Source of the DNA: Bacilli bacterium
GTDB taxonomy: Bacteria; Bacillota_I; Bacilli_A; RF39; UBA660
Direction of reading: 5' to 3'
DNA length: 64,000 bases
Assembly (NCBI GenBank): GCA_900768815.1
Contig: CAAGEE010000018.1
Span: 137,000 to 200,999 of the forward strand
Shown: positions 45,887-54,789 of the stretch, in pieces
How positions within the stretch are numbered: position 1 is the first letter of the stretch
Layout of the letters: every line of letters starts with the position of its first letter
Position numbers and translations under genes: made by a program
The notes under the pieces: model-generated
The model's database searches: none
Seen by the model: the letters and a program-made list of their open reading frames with translations, nothing else
Told to the model about the DNA's origin: nothing

Positions 45887-46282
45887 ATGGATTTAATTCC
45901 AAGAAAATTTTATTTAGATGATGTTTTTGATGACTTTTTACCAACAAAGAGGGAACAAAACATGAAATGTGATATTTATGAAAAAGATGGAAATTACCAT
46001 ATTGAAATGGATGTTCCTGGTTTTTCAAAAAAAGATATTTCAGTTGAGGCTAAAGATGGATATTTAACAGTTTCTGCTTCTAAGAATAGTGAAAACAACG
46101 AAGAGGATGAAAATAAAAATTATATTCGTCGTGAAAGAGTTTATGGTAAATATGAGAGATCTTTCTATCTTGGTGATTTAGATCAAGATAAGATTGATGC
46201 AACATTCGATAATGGATGTTTAAAGATTACTGTTCCTAAGAAAGCTGAAGTTGATAATAGAAAAGTTATCGAAATCAAATAA
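45887..46282 (+). CDS. Small heat shock protein (Hsp20/alpha-crystallin)
   Basis: This protein of about 131 residues is one alpha-crystallin domain. It has the start KCDIYEKDGNYHIEMDVPGFSKKD, the second strand set LTVSASKNSENN and the A-x-x-x-n-G-x-L-type motif ATFDNGCLKITVPK, ending in a short IEIK tail. It should hold unfolding proteins for ClpB/DnaK refolding. The ATG at 45887 follows AAAGGA; earlier frames in the same register overlap the promoter. CIRCE upstream makes it heat-inducible by HrcA, and a terminator follows. Confidence 0.95.
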   Translation: MDLIPRKFYLDDVFDDFLPTKREQNMKCDIYEKDGNYHIEMDVPGFSKKDISVEAKDGYLTVSASKNSENNEEDENKNYIRRERVYGKYERSFYLGDLDQDKIDATFDNGCLKITVPKKAEVDNRKVIEIK

Positions 46283-46289
46283 ATTATAT

Positions 46290-46323
46290 AAGTACCTCAT
46301 AGATTGAGGTACTTTTCTTTTTC
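46290..46323 (+). terminator. Rho-independent terminator of hsp20
   Basis: AAGTACCTCA pairs with TGAGGTACTT and is followed by T-rich sequence. Confidence 0.93.
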
Positions 46324-46368
46324 TTGACTATTATTTTGTTGTTGATATAATAATGTAGAGAGGTGGTT

Positions 46369-46896
46369 ATGATGAGAGAAAAGAAAAATAGAGGTTTTCC
46401 GATTGTTATTGTGGTAATTATGATTGTTATTATCTTCTATTTGATTGCGACAGCTAAACAGCCATATGTAGAATGCAGTAAAAAAAGTACTGATGTTTTT
46501 GGGATTACTATAAAAGAGAATTTAACAACCTCATTAGATAGCAATAAAATAAGTGAAATGACTCTTACTAAAACTATTGTATTTCCTGATAAATATTTAG
46601 AAGATGATGAGTACTTGGAAGGATTTAGATTTGCTTTAGAAAAGTCTTATGCATATTTAGATAAAGATGTAGTAAAAGTAACAATGGGAGATAATTACTT
46701 GACTGTTACTGTTAAGGCTAAAAACAATGAGACTATTATACTTAATAATATTGAGTTTTATGATAATAATGGATTACAAATAAAGATTAATCCTAATACT
46801 AAGAGCAGTGATGTAGTTACTTTAAGTATTAATGATAAATATACTGAGGGAGAATTAATGACTCATTTGAAGAATAATGGTTATGTATGTAAATAG
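46369..46896 (+). CDS. Membrane-anchored hypothetical protein
   Basis: This protein of about 175 residues starts at the ATG after GAGGTGG. One transmembrane helix lies near the N-terminus (about 9-28). A beta-rich exported domain with a single Cys near each end (VECSKKS; GYVCK) could close as a disulfide. No family is recognised. The next gene follows with its own ribosome binding site about 50 bases later. Confidence 0.6.
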   Translation: MMREKKNRGFPIVIVVIMIVIIFYLIATAKQPYVECSKKSTDVFGITIKENLTTSLDSNKISEMTLTKTIVFPDKYLEDDEYLEGFRFALEKSYAYLDKDVVKVTMGDNYLTVTVKAKNNETIILNNIEFYDNNGLQIKINPNTKSSDVVTLSINDKYTEGELMTHLKNNGYVCK

Positions 46897-46943
46897 GGCT
46901 TTTATAAGTTCTATTTTTAATGTGAAGAAGGGATACTTTTGTT

Positions 46944-47213
46944 ATGGAATATGATATAGATGAGATAGTATCTAATTTGGATTTTAAGTCTTTGGAATTA
47001 GTTAGTTTAGGAAATGGACTTTCTTTAACTAATTATGAATTGGAAGTTCTTAATAGATATAATATAGATTATAATAATTGTAGTAGTTTGAAAGAAATAC
47101 TTTATTTAATAGAAGATGTTTTTAGTTGCGATGATATAGCAGATTATGAAGAATTAGATAGTGTTTCTTCTTCTATTGCAGAAAGAGATTATTATCAAAA
47201 TACTAATAAATAG
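46944..47213 (+). CDS. Small acidic hypothetical protein
   Basis: This 89-residue acidic protein (many Asp/Glu/Ser) has no signal peptide or membrane helix. Its stop lies eight bases before the alarmone synthetase ATG (AGGAGG between them), so they are co-transcribed. It could be a small regulator of the synthetase, but nothing in its sequence shows this. No family is recognised. Confidence 0.55.
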   Translation: MEYDIDEIVSNLDFKSLELVSLGNGLSLTNYELEVLNRYNIDYNNCSSLKEILYLIEDVFSCDDIADYEELDSVSSSIAERDYYQNTNK

Positions 47214-47221
47214 GAGGTTTA

Positions 47222-47839
47222 ATGGATTTTAAAGAAGATAAGGAATTTAAAGAAATAATGTTAAAATATGAGTTTGCAAAGAAGAAATTGGAAACGGAAT
47301 TAGATATTTTACTTAAAGAACATGAATATAAGCGTAATTACAATCCAGTTGAACATATTAAGTCGAGAATTAAAAGTTTAGATAGTGCTTGTAATAAATT
47401 AAAAAAGAAAAAACAAGAGTTTAGTACTTATAATTTAGTAAAATATGTTCATGATATGATTGGTTTTCGGATAGTTTGTTCTTTTATATCTGATGTTTAT
47501 GATATTGTTAATATTATTAAGTCTTCTAATGAATTTGTTATTAAAGAAGAAACTGATTATATTAAGAATCCTAAAGTTTCTGGGTATAGTAGTTATCATT
47601 TAAATGTATTGGTTCCTCTACATTTAGAAGAGATTACAGAGTATGTAGAAGCTGAAATACAGATTAGGACAGTCGCTATGGATTGTTGGGCCAGTTTGGA
47701 ACATAAACTTGATTATAAGTTACCTAAAAAAGTACCTAAAGAGATAAAAGATGAATTAATAGCTTGTGCTTCTGACATAGATAAGTTAGATTTAAGAATG
47801 CAAAAGTTATATGATATTATAAAAGAATATAAAGATTAG
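47222..47839 (+). CDS. Small alarmone synthetase (RelQ/YjbM-like)
   Basis: This 205-residue single-domain (p)ppGpp synthetase transfers pyrophosphate from ATP to GTP/GDP/GMP. Visible motifs are HIKSRIKSLDSACNK (basic loop), MIGFRIVCSFISDVY, NPKVSGYSSYH and the G-loop E-I-Q-I-R-T-V-A-M-D-C-W-A-S-L-E-H. The C-terminal helix (KLDLRMQKLYDII) is the tetramerisation helix of RelQ. There is no hydrolase domain, so a Rel/SpoT enzyme elsewhere must degrade the product. It is preceded by a small acidic protein gene in the same operon. Confidence 0.93.
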   Translation: MDFKEDKEFKEIMLKYEFAKKKLETELDILLKEHEYKRNYNPVEHIKSRIKSLDSACNKLKKKKQEFSTYNLVKYVHDMIGFRIVCSFISDVYDIVNIIKSSNEFVIKEETDYIKNPKVSGYSSYHLNVLVPLHLEEITEYVEAEIQIRTVAMDCWASLEHKLDYKLPKKVPKEIKDELIACASDIDKLDLRMQKLYDIIKEYKD

Positions 47840-47876
47840 ATAATTTATAGTATAATATTTTTAAGAGGTGATTTGT

Positions 47877-48065
47877 TTGAATTATATGATGGATAAAATT
47901 AATCTTCATGAAAATAAAGATGAAATAATTAAAGTTGCTGAGAAAATAGTAAAACTATTGGAGGAAGATGAGAATTTAGATGATAGTGAGAAACTTATGA
48001 CTATAGAGTTAGCTGTTGCTAGGATTAACTATGATCTTTACCATATTTCTGGAGATAGTGAATAA
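47877..48065 (+). CDS. Small hypothetical protein (62 residues)
   Basis: A frame starting at TTG (47877), six bases after GAGGTG, or at ATG 47886, encodes a small helical acidic protein (KIVKLLEEDENLDDSEKL). It lies between the alarmone synthetase and cysteine desulfurase genes, with a 15-base gap to the latter, and is likely in that operon. No family is recognised. Confidence 0.5.
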   Translation: MNYMMDKINLHENKDEIIKVAEKIVKLLEEDENLDDSEKLMTIELAVARINYDLYHISGDSE

Positions 48066-48080
48066 TATAGAGGTGATATA

Positions 48081-49199
48081 GTGATTTATTTAGATTATAG
48101 TGCAACAACACCTGTTAATGAGGATGTTTTGAATACTTATGTTTTAACTACTAAACAATATATTGGTAATCCTAATTCGTTACATAAATTGGGGTTTGAA
48201 GCTAAGAAATTAATTGATGCCGCTACTAATCAAGTGGCTTCTATACTTAAAGTTAATCCTAATGAAATTATTTATACTTCTGGATCAAGTGAGTCTAATA
48301 ACTTGGCAATTAAGGGAATATGTGCAAAACATACTGGTAAACATATAATTACTACAGAGCTTGAACATTCTTCTGTTAGTGAAACTGTAAAATATATGCA
48401 GTCGTTAGGCTATGATGTTAGTTATGTTAAATTAGATAGTAATGGTTTAGTAGATTTAATTGATTTAGAAAAAATAATTAGGGAAGATACAGTTTTAGTA
48501 AGTGTATCTGCTGTTAATAGTGAAGTTGGTGTTGTACAAGATATTGAGGCAATTGGTAGGGTTGTAAAGCGTCATCCTAAAGTGTTTTTTCATAGTGATA
48601 TGACTCAATGTATAGGTAAGATGAAAGTTGATTTATCAATGGTGGATTTAGCTAGTGTATCTGCTCAAAAGTTTTATGGCATGAAGGGTATTGGCTGTTT
48701 AATTAAGAAGAATAAAATAGATATTGAGCCTTTAATTCATGGAGGAAAGTCTACTACTGTATTTAGAGCTGGAACTCCAGCTACACCTTTAATTGCATCT
48801 TTTTCTAAGGCTTTAAGATTAGCATATCAAGATTTCGAAGTAAAAAATGAGCATGTTGTACAATTACATAAATATTTAATTAATAAATTAAAAGATTTGA
48901 ATATAGAGGTTAATAGTAATGAATTTTGTTTACCTTATATAGTTAATGTTAGTTTACCTGGAATTAAGCCTGAGACTATGTTACATGCTTTAGAACAAGA
49001 AGAAATTTATATTTCAACACAAACTGCTTGTTCTACAGGAAATTATTCTTTAGCAGTACTCGCTGTTACTAATGATATTGTTAAAGCTAGTCATAGTATT
49101 AGGATTAGTTTGTCATATCTTACTACTTTTGATGAATTGGATAAGTTTATTTCTGTTTTTGCAAAAAAAATAGATGAACTTAGTAGTTTAGTTCATTAA
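48081..49199 (+). CDS. Cysteine desulfurase (NifS/IscS family)
   Basis: This 372-residue class V aminotransferase-fold PLP enzyme takes sulfur from cysteine as a persulfide for Fe-S clusters or tRNA thiolation. It shows IYLDYSATTPVN, the SGSSESNNLA PLP loop, ELEHSS, the Schiff-base Lys in SAQKFYGMKG and the mobile-loop active Cys in QTACSTG. It starts at GTG 48081 after GAGGTGAT. It is shorter than IscS of E. coli at the C-terminus, typical of the Firmicutes NifS type. The partner scaffold or MnmA is not in the window. Confidence 0.93.
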   Translation: MIYLDYSATTPVNEDVLNTYVLTTKQYIGNPNSLHKLGFEAKKLIDAATNQVASILKVNPNEIIYTSGSSESNNLAIKGICAKHTGKHIITTELEHSSVSETVKYMQSLGYDVSYVKLDSNGLVDLIDLEKIIREDTVLVSVSAVNSEVGVVQDIEAIGRVVKRHPKVFFHSDMTQCIGKMKVDLSMVDLASVSAQKFYGMKGIGCLIKKNKIDIEPLIHGGKSTTVFRAGTPATPLIASFSKALRLAYQDFEVKNEHVVQLHKYLINKLKDLNIEVNSNEFCLPYIVNVSLPGIKPETMLHALEQEEIYISTQTACSTGNYSLAVLAVTNDIVKASHSIRISLSYLTTFDELDKFISVFAKKIDELSSLVH

Positions 49200-49259
49200 A
49201 GTAGTTTACTTATATTTTAAAATCGGCTATAATTATGATTAGAATAGAGGGTGTTTGCT

Positions 49260-49523
49260 ATGGATAGTGGCAGAGCAATTGAAATTATTGATACCGAAGG
49301 TAATAAGAATGATGTCTTTCTTGTTACTTATTTAGTTTCTGATGATAACTTAAAACATTATATTGTTTATACAAAGAATGAAGTTAGAGGTACTGAGGGA
49401 GATCAAATTATATATATTTCTAGGTTGTTTAAAGATAGTGAGGGCCTTAAGATTCAAGAAATTGTCGATGATGGTGAATGGAATGAAGTTCAACGTCTTC
49501 TAAAGAAAATTGCTAATGTTTAG
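49260..49523 (+). CDS. DUF1292 family protein (YrzB-like)
   Basis: This protein of about 87 residues shows the DUF1292 pattern: an N-terminal beta strand set (VFLVTYLVSDDNLKHYIVYTK), then acidic D/E-G-D-Q-I-I-Y-I-S-R, and a helical end (EWNEVQRLLKKI). The ATG at 49260 follows GAGGGTG. It overlaps in operon with the following gene (12-base gap). The role of this small family is not established. Confidence 0.8.
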   Translation: MDSGRAIEIIDTEGNKNDVFLVTYLVSDDNLKHYIVYTKNEVRGTEGDQIIYISRLFKDSEGLKIQEIVDDGEWNEVQRLLKKIANV

Positions 49524-49534
49524 GTGGTGAGAAT

Positions 49535-50554
49535 ATGGGACTAGATAATAATGATAGTACTATTCGTGACTTGAAAGCTTATTTATGTGATTTTTTCTGT
49601 CAGAAAATAAAAGAATTGTCTGAAATAGAAGATGAAGAGAAAAAGAATGAGTATATTGCTTGTTTAATTAAGGCAGCGGAAAATGCAGATAATTTAAGTA
49701 ATAGTTTTGAACAGTTTGAGTCACTTGAAATACCAGTTAAGACGATTAATGATGTTTCTGAAAAAGAAGAAGTTGTTGAAGAAAAGAAAGATACTTCTAT
49801 AGAAAATAAAAAAGAAGTATTACCTATTGATAAAATTATTGATAATTCTAATGATTTGGACTCATCTGATAATAAACAAATATTTCCGATTCCTGTAAAA
49901 AAAGAAAAAGATCCTGATGTAAAAAATAAATCTATTTTGCCTCCATCAATAAAAATGGAAGCTCCAATATTACCGAAAATGCCTAATATTTTTGAAGGAA
50001 TTTTTAATTCTAATCATGATAGTGGTAATGATATGGAAGAGAATTCTAAAGATTCTACTACTATGGAGAATGTTCCAGTTTCTGAAAGTGTTCAAGAAAC
50101 TGTTTCTGATCCTGATGTATCAGAGCATAATTTAGAGAATAATAATTCAACTAATATAGGAGTTGTTTCAATTCCAAGTGTTGATAATAATACTACTAAT
50201 GATTCTTCTGTTTCACCTTTAGTTGCTGCTTATACTAATGGAACTGTTCAAAGAGATGATACTATTTTGAATAGTGATGTTAAAACTAAGATGTTAAAGT
50301 TAAGTTCTGATAAAGTTAAAGCTATTTTGGTTAATAAGAATCAGCTTGAAAGACTTACTTCATCTCTTGCTAAACAGCAACAATTACTAGATTTTGGACA
50401 GGTATCAGTTACTCCTAGTCAGAATGATATAGAAGCAATGATGAGTAGAGCTAAACAATTATATAATGAGGGTAAACAAAAGGAAGCTCAGCAATTATAT
50501 GATGAGATTAGTCAAATAAACAAAACTAATGTATTAATTAAGAAAGCAGCTTAG
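49535..50554 (+). CDS. Hypothetical protein with long disordered linker
   Basis: In this 339-residue protein an N-terminal helical part (about 1-65: TIRDLKAYLCDFFCQKIKEL) is followed by about 190 residues of low-complexity acidic, Asn/Ser/Pro-rich sequence. A C-terminal helical module (about 270-335: KVKAILVNKNQLERL...NEGKQKEAQQLYDEI) resembles one TPR-like pair. There is no signal peptide or membrane helix. The DUF1292 gene 12 bases upstream shares its operon. No family is recognised. Confidence 0.55.
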   Translation: MGLDNNDSTIRDLKAYLCDFFCQKIKELSEIEDEEKKNEYIACLIKAAENADNLSNSFEQFESLEIPVKTINDVSEKEEVVEEKKDTSIENKKEVLPIDKIIDNSNDLDSSDNKQIFPIPVKKEKDPDVKNKSILPPSIKMEAPILPKMPNIFEGIFNSNHDSGNDMEENSKDSTTMENVPVSESVQETVSDPDVSEHNLENNNSTNIGVVSIPSVDNNTTNDSSVSPLVAAYTNGTVQRDDTILNSDVKTKMLKLSSDKVKAILVNKNQLERLTSSLAKQQQLLDFGQVSVTPSQNDIEAMMSRAKQLYNEGKQKEAQQLYDEISQINKTNVLIKKAA

Positions 50555-50645
50555 GCTAAACTTTACTATTTTAAATTGTAAAGGTAGGTTATAAGTCTTT
50601 CTTTTTTTTTTTGACTTTGCTATAATCAACTTATGATAGGGTGAT

Positions 50646-51779
50646 ATGATGAGTACAAAATTAACTAATAGAGTTGCATCATTTATGATATTTTTTGCAA
50701 TATTTTTAATTATTACTGGATTATATATGAATATTTCTTCTGATACTATTTTAGATCCTATTAAAGATGTTGATAAATCAAATAATAATCCAGGTGAAGT
50801 TATAATTACTACTAATAATGGTAAACCACCTGTTACTAATGATAATACTAGTACAAATATTGGTAATAATGGTACAACAATTCCTAATAATAATGGTGGT
50901 TCAAGTGCAAGTGCTGGTACTGATACCAATACTAATACTAATACTAATATCAATGTTAATAATAATTCTAGTAGTAGTGGAAATGCTGGTACAAATAATT
51001 CTAATACTTCAAATAATAATTCCTCTAATAATACAACGCCAAGTACTCCACCACCTGCTCCTGAACCGGCACCAGATCCAAGTTCTGTTGTTGACCCGAT
51101 TGTTACATATAGAAAGCAAATTGAAGAAACTTATGGGATAAAAGTTTTATATGGTAGTGAAACTAATGGATATGTTGTTGGTAATTTGGGAACGACTTCT
51201 ATTAGTGATACTAATGTTATGAAAAGTTCCTTAGAACAATTAAATACAGCTCTTTCTATGTATCCAAGTGGATTTTTTAGAGAATTTTCGAAACAAAATA
51301 TGACTTTAAATGTTTATCTTATTAAAAATTATAGTGCAGAAAATGTTACGGGGGTTACAGATTTTGCTCCTAGAAGGACAATTATCTCTATAGCGACTGA
51401 TTTTCCTTTTAGTGAGAGTTTTCATCATGAAATGTTACATTATATTGAACACTATATAGAAAGCTCTGGAGGTAAGTTTACATCATGGAATAGTTTCAAT
51501 CCTATAGACTTTACTTATGGTGTTGAAAATAGTTCTTATTCTTATAGTAAGACGGGTACACCAGGGTCATATTTTGTTAATAATTATGCACAGACTAATG
51601 CTATTGAGGATAGAGCTTCAACATTTGAATATATGACTGCTAGTGTTAAGTATAGTTGTTATGATTCTAATGATTATCCAATATGGAAAAAGTCTAATTA
51701 TTTATCAACTATGATAGAAACTTATTTTAATACAGTTAGTTCTTCTGTTGTTGATTATTGGGAAAGATATATATACTAG
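50646..51779 (+). CDS. Membrane-anchored zinc metallopeptidase-like protein
   Basis: This 377-residue protein has an N-terminal transmembrane helix (about 9-28) and about 115 residues of Asn/Thr/Gly/Pro-rich linker ending PPPAPEPAPDP. A catalytic-like domain follows, carrying FHHEMLHYIEHYI (an HExxH zinc site at about 261) with a downstream Glu in EDRASTFEYM about 60 residues later. This spacing fits a gluzincin-type ligand set. It probably acts outside the cell on a peptide or envelope protein (inference); the substrate is unknown. Confidence 0.75.
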   Translation: MMSTKLTNRVASFMIFFAIFLIITGLYMNISSDTILDPIKDVDKSNNNPGEVIITTNNGKPPVTNDNTSTNIGNNGTTIPNNNGGSSASAGTDTNTNTNTNINVNNNSSSSGNAGTNNSNTSNNNSSNNTTPSTPPPAPEPAPDPSSVVDPIVTYRKQIEETYGIKVLYGSETNGYVVGNLGTTSISDTNVMKSSLEQLNTALSMYPSGFFREFSKQNMTLNVYLIKNYSAENVTGVTDFAPRRTIISIATDFPFSESFHHEMLHYIEHYIESSGGKFTSWNSFNPIDFTYGVENSSYSYSKTGTPGSYFVNNYAQTNAIEDRASTFEYMTASVKYSCYDSNDYPIWKKSNYLSTMIETYFNTVSSSVVDYWERYIY

Positions 51780-51790
51780 AGGAGATTATA

Positions 51791-52309
51791 ATGAAACAAA
51801 TACTTATCAATGATGATAGACTAAATTTAAGTGACTTAGATTATGAGGTTACTAGAGTTAAGAGTTTAATAATAAATAGTAAAAATGAAATATTAATTGT
51901 ATATAATAATAATACGTATCAGTTTCCTGGTGGTCATGTTAAGAATAATGAAGATATGAGGGATGCTTTACTTAGAGAAATAAAAGAGGAAACTGGCATT
52001 AATATTAGTGAAATAGATGGACCTTTTATGCAAATAGTTAGTTATATTAAAAACTATTTTGATACTGAGAAAAATGTTTATAATAGTATTTTTTATTATC
52101 GTATTTTATGTGATGATGTTCCTAATTTGGAAGAGACTAATTATGATGAGTTAGAAAGGTTATCGGATTTTAATTTGTATTATGTTCCTTTTAATGATTT
52201 AGAGAGTTTCTTACATGATGCTTTAGATAATGGTACAATTAATATTGGTATTTGTAAGGAAATGTTATTAGTTTTAGAAGAATATAAAAGATTCTATGGA
52301 AGTATGTAA
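51791..52309 (+). CDS. Nudix hydrolase
   Basis: This protein of about 172 residues has a complete Nudix box. It runs GGHVKNNEDMRDALLREIKE and then ETGI, giving the GX5EX7REUXEEXGU pattern with the metal-binding Glu residues. It cleaves nucleoside diphosphates linked to another group; the substrate cannot be inferred. The ATG at 51791 follows GAGGAGAT, 11 bases after the metallopeptidase stop, so the two are probably in one operon. Confidence 0.9.
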   Translation: MKQILINDDRLNLSDLDYEVTRVKSLIINSKNEILIVYNNNTYQFPGGHVKNNEDMRDALLREIKEETGINISEIDGPFMQIVSYIKNYFDTEKNVYNSIFYYRILCDDVPNLEETNYDELERLSDFNLYYVPFNDLESFLHDALDNGTINIGICKEMLLVLEEYKRFYGSM

Positions 52310-52341
52310 TATATATTAACTGTACTATATTGGAGTTTTAC

Positions 52342-52404
52342 TTGATTAGATATAAACAAAATTATGTAGATTCTTTTAAGAATTTTGATATACCAAAAGA
52401 ATAA
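52342..52404 (+). CDS. Possible 20-residue micro-ORF or remnant
   Basis: TTG six bases after TGGAG opens LIRYKQNYVDSFKNFDIPKE and a stop, which falls inside the following terminator. It may be a micropeptide, the tail of a lost gene, or chance. It is included because it precedes a terminator and ends cleanly. Confidence 0.2.
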   Translation: MIRYKQNYVDSFKNFDIPKE

Positions 52405-52428
52405 ATGTTAATAGCAATTATTCTTTTT
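52396..52428 (+). terminator. Rho-independent terminator
   Basis: AAGAATAA pairs with TTATTCTT and is followed by T3-C2. It precedes the ABC exporter operon. Confidence 0.75.
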
Positions 52429-52459
52429 CCTTGCTATAATAGTTTATAGAGGTGATTTT

Positions 52460-53167
52460 ATGCAACTTGAAGTATCAGGCTTAACTAAGTGTTTTGGGAG
52501 TAAATTGGTTTTAGATAATATAGATTTTATTTTTGAATCTGGTAAAATTTATGGACTTATTGGTCGTAATGGTGCTGGTAAAACTACTTTTTTTAATTCA
52601 ATTAATAAGGATATAGATATTGATTCTGGAAAAGTTTATTTAGATAATGGATATGGTAAAAATGAACTTTTAACAAATGACATTGGGTATGTTGTTTCTA
52701 CACCAATAGTACCTGAGTTTTTGACGGCTAGAGAGTTTTTAAGCTTTTTTATGGAAGTTAATAAAGGACGTATAGATAATGATAAAACGATAGATGATTA
52801 TTTTAAGTTGGTTGATATAGAAAAAGATGATCAAGATAAATTATTGAAGGATTATTCACATGGTATGAAGAATAAAATGCAGATTTTAGTAAATATTATT
52901 GCTCATCCTAAGGTTATTTTATTAGATGAACCATTAACTTCATTAGATGTTGTTGTTCAAGATGAAATGAAAAAACTATTAAGATCTTTAAAAGACAATC
53001 ATATCATTATATTTTCAACACATATTTTAGAAATAGCAATGGACTTATGTGATGAAATTGTAATTCTTAATAATAAAAAGTTAGAGCTAGTAGAAAAGAA
53101 AAATTTAAATACAAAGAAATATAAAGATAAGATTATTCATTGTTTAAAGGAACAGAAAAATGATTAA
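52460..53167 (+). CDS. ABC transporter ATP-binding protein
   Basis: This is a 235-residue single ABC ATPase with Walker A GRNGAGKTT (about residue 37), signature YSHGMKNK and Walker B VILLDEP, and switch His in STHILE. The C-terminus has a charged tail (KKYKDKIIHCLKEQKND). Its stop overlaps the permease start by eight bases, as in the exporter at 2646-5010. The SHG signature is shared with that ATPase, so the two may be paralogous. The substrate is unknown. Confidence 0.9.
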   Translation: MQLEVSGLTKCFGSKLVLDNIDFIFESGKIYGLIGRNGAGKTTFFNSINKDIDIDSGKVYLDNGYGKNELLTNDIGYVVSTPIVPEFLTAREFLSFFMEVNKGRIDNDKTIDDYFKLVDIEKDDQDKLLKDYSHGMKNKMQILVNIIAHPKVILLDEPLTSLDVVVQDEMKKLLRSLKDNHIIIFSTHILEIAMDLCDEIVILNNKKLELVEKKNLNTKKYKDKIIHCLKEQKND

Positions 53168-54728
53168 TACTTTGAAAATGTCTTTAAAGATAGATTTAAC
53201 TTATGCTATTAACGCTAATATGCATTTTATTAAAAAGTTACCTATATTTAGGGATTTATTAAATGATGATGTATATAAAGGACAAGGATTAAAGAAGTTT
53301 GCTAGAGTATTTAGTATAGGTTTTTCTGCTATTAGATTTATTGTATATAGATTATTATATTTTTTTGTATTATATTTTATTAGTAAAAGTATATGTCCTA
53401 GTAATGTTACTGGTACATTTATTCATATTTATTTTATTTTTACTATTATTGGAATGTTTATTAATGGAAATATTTTAAGTGTTAATACTAAGAAGTATTT
53501 TTGTATTGTTCTTTTTAATATGGATGCTAAAGCATTTATGAAAGCTACTTTATTTTGGACTTTGTGGTTATCTTTAATACTTAATTCGTTGGGTTTTTTT
53601 GTATTTTCTTTTGTTTTAGATTATTCATTTTTAGAATGTATTGTTCTTATTTTATTTGGTGTTTTTGTTAGAATAGTAGGTGAGGCTTTTACTGTTTTCT
53701 TCTATAAGAAGAAGGGGTACGTATTTACGACAGATTATAAAAATACTTTGGTTGTACTTAGCATTTTATTACTTATAGCAGCTTTACCTTTTATAAAAAT
53801 TTTTGTACCGGATATTATAATTTATGGAACTACTTTGTTATTTTTTGTACTTAGTATATTTTGTTATAAATATTTAGTGATGGTTGATGATTATAAGTCT
53901 ATTTTTAAGAAACTTAATACTTTGAAGACTGCTATGAATTCTAAAGAAAATGATAGTTATGCTAGACAAGATATGGTTAGAATAAAAGATAAGGATAGAA
54001 TAATTGAAGAGAAAAAGATTAGGAATAAGAGGGGCTATGATTTATTTAATACAATATTTTTTGAAAGACACAGAGAAATATTGATGAGAAGTGCAAAGAA
54101 AATTAGTGCTATTATTTTTATTGTGGTTGTTATTTTAGGCGTTATTTCTTTGCGAAATAAAGATGCTTTTACTGGTGTTCATGATTTTATTCTTAATAGA
54201 CCTGGTTGGTTAGTATTTATTATGTACTTTATTAACAGAGGAGCTGTTGTTACTCAAGCTATGTTTTATAATTGTGATCATGCTATGCTTACATATAATT
54301 TTTATAGAGATAGTAATGTTATTATTAATTTGTTTAAGAAAAGATTGGTAACAATTATAAAGATTAATTTATTACCTGCTGTTGCTATGACAATTGGATA
54401 TTTAATACTTCTTAGTATTACTGGTGGTAGTAGTATTATTAATTATCTTGCATTATCATTATTTATAATTATACTTAGTGTATTTTTTTCAGTACATTAC
54501 TTAGTACTTTATTATTTACTACAACCATATAATAAAAACTTGGAGATGAAGAGTTATTCTTATACTATTGTTTCTTTATTTACATATTTTATTTGTTATT
54601 CGTTTAATGATATGAGAATATCTTCTTTATATTTTTCTGTATTTGGAGTTATCTTTACTTTAATATACATAGTTATTGCTTTAAAAATAGTTTATAATAA
54701 GGCACCTAGTACTTTTAGAATTAAATAA
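53160..54728 (+). CDS. Large integral membrane protein, exporter permease partner
   Basis: This 522-residue protein has about ten or more hydrophobic helices and a charged cytoplasmic segment (about residues 255-300: ARQDMVRIKDKDRIIEEKKIRNKRG). It overlaps the ATPase gene, with AAAGGAACAG as ribosome binding site inside that gene. I recognise no named family; the layout matches the permease half of the SHG-type exporters. The operon seems monospecific and ends before the next gene. Confidence 0.75.
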   Translation: MINTLKMSLKIDLTYAINANMHFIKKLPIFRDLLNDDVYKGQGLKKFARVFSIGFSAIRFIVYRLLYFFVLYFISKSICPSNVTGTFIHIYFIFTIIGMFINGNILSVNTKKYFCIVLFNMDAKAFMKATLFWTLWLSLILNSLGFFVFSFVLDYSFLECIVLILFGVFVRIVGEAFTVFFYKKKGYVFTTDYKNTLVVLSILLLIAALPFIKIFVPDIIIYGTTLLFFVLSIFCYKYLVMVDDYKSIFKKLNTLKTAMNSKENDSYARQDMVRIKDKDRIIEEKKIRNKRGYDLFNTIFFERHREILMRSAKKISAIIFIVVVILGVISLRNKDAFTGVHDFILNRPGWLVFIMYFINRGAVVTQAMFYNCDHAMLTYNFYRDSNVIINLFKKRLVTIIKINLLPAVAMTIGYLILLSITGGSSIINYLALSLFIIILSVFFSVHYLVLYYLLQPYNKNLEMKSYSYTIVSLFTYFICYSFNDMRISSLYFSVFGVIFTLIYIVIALKIVYNKAPSTFRIK

Positions 54729-54789
54729 AGTGGAATTTGACTTTTTATATAGAATAATATAAACTATTTATATAGTTGAGGTGGATTTA

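Noticed and set aside
50818..51141. 107-residue hydrophobic plus-strand frame
   Set aside because: It is the Asn/Thr-rich linker of the metallopeptidase read in another frame.
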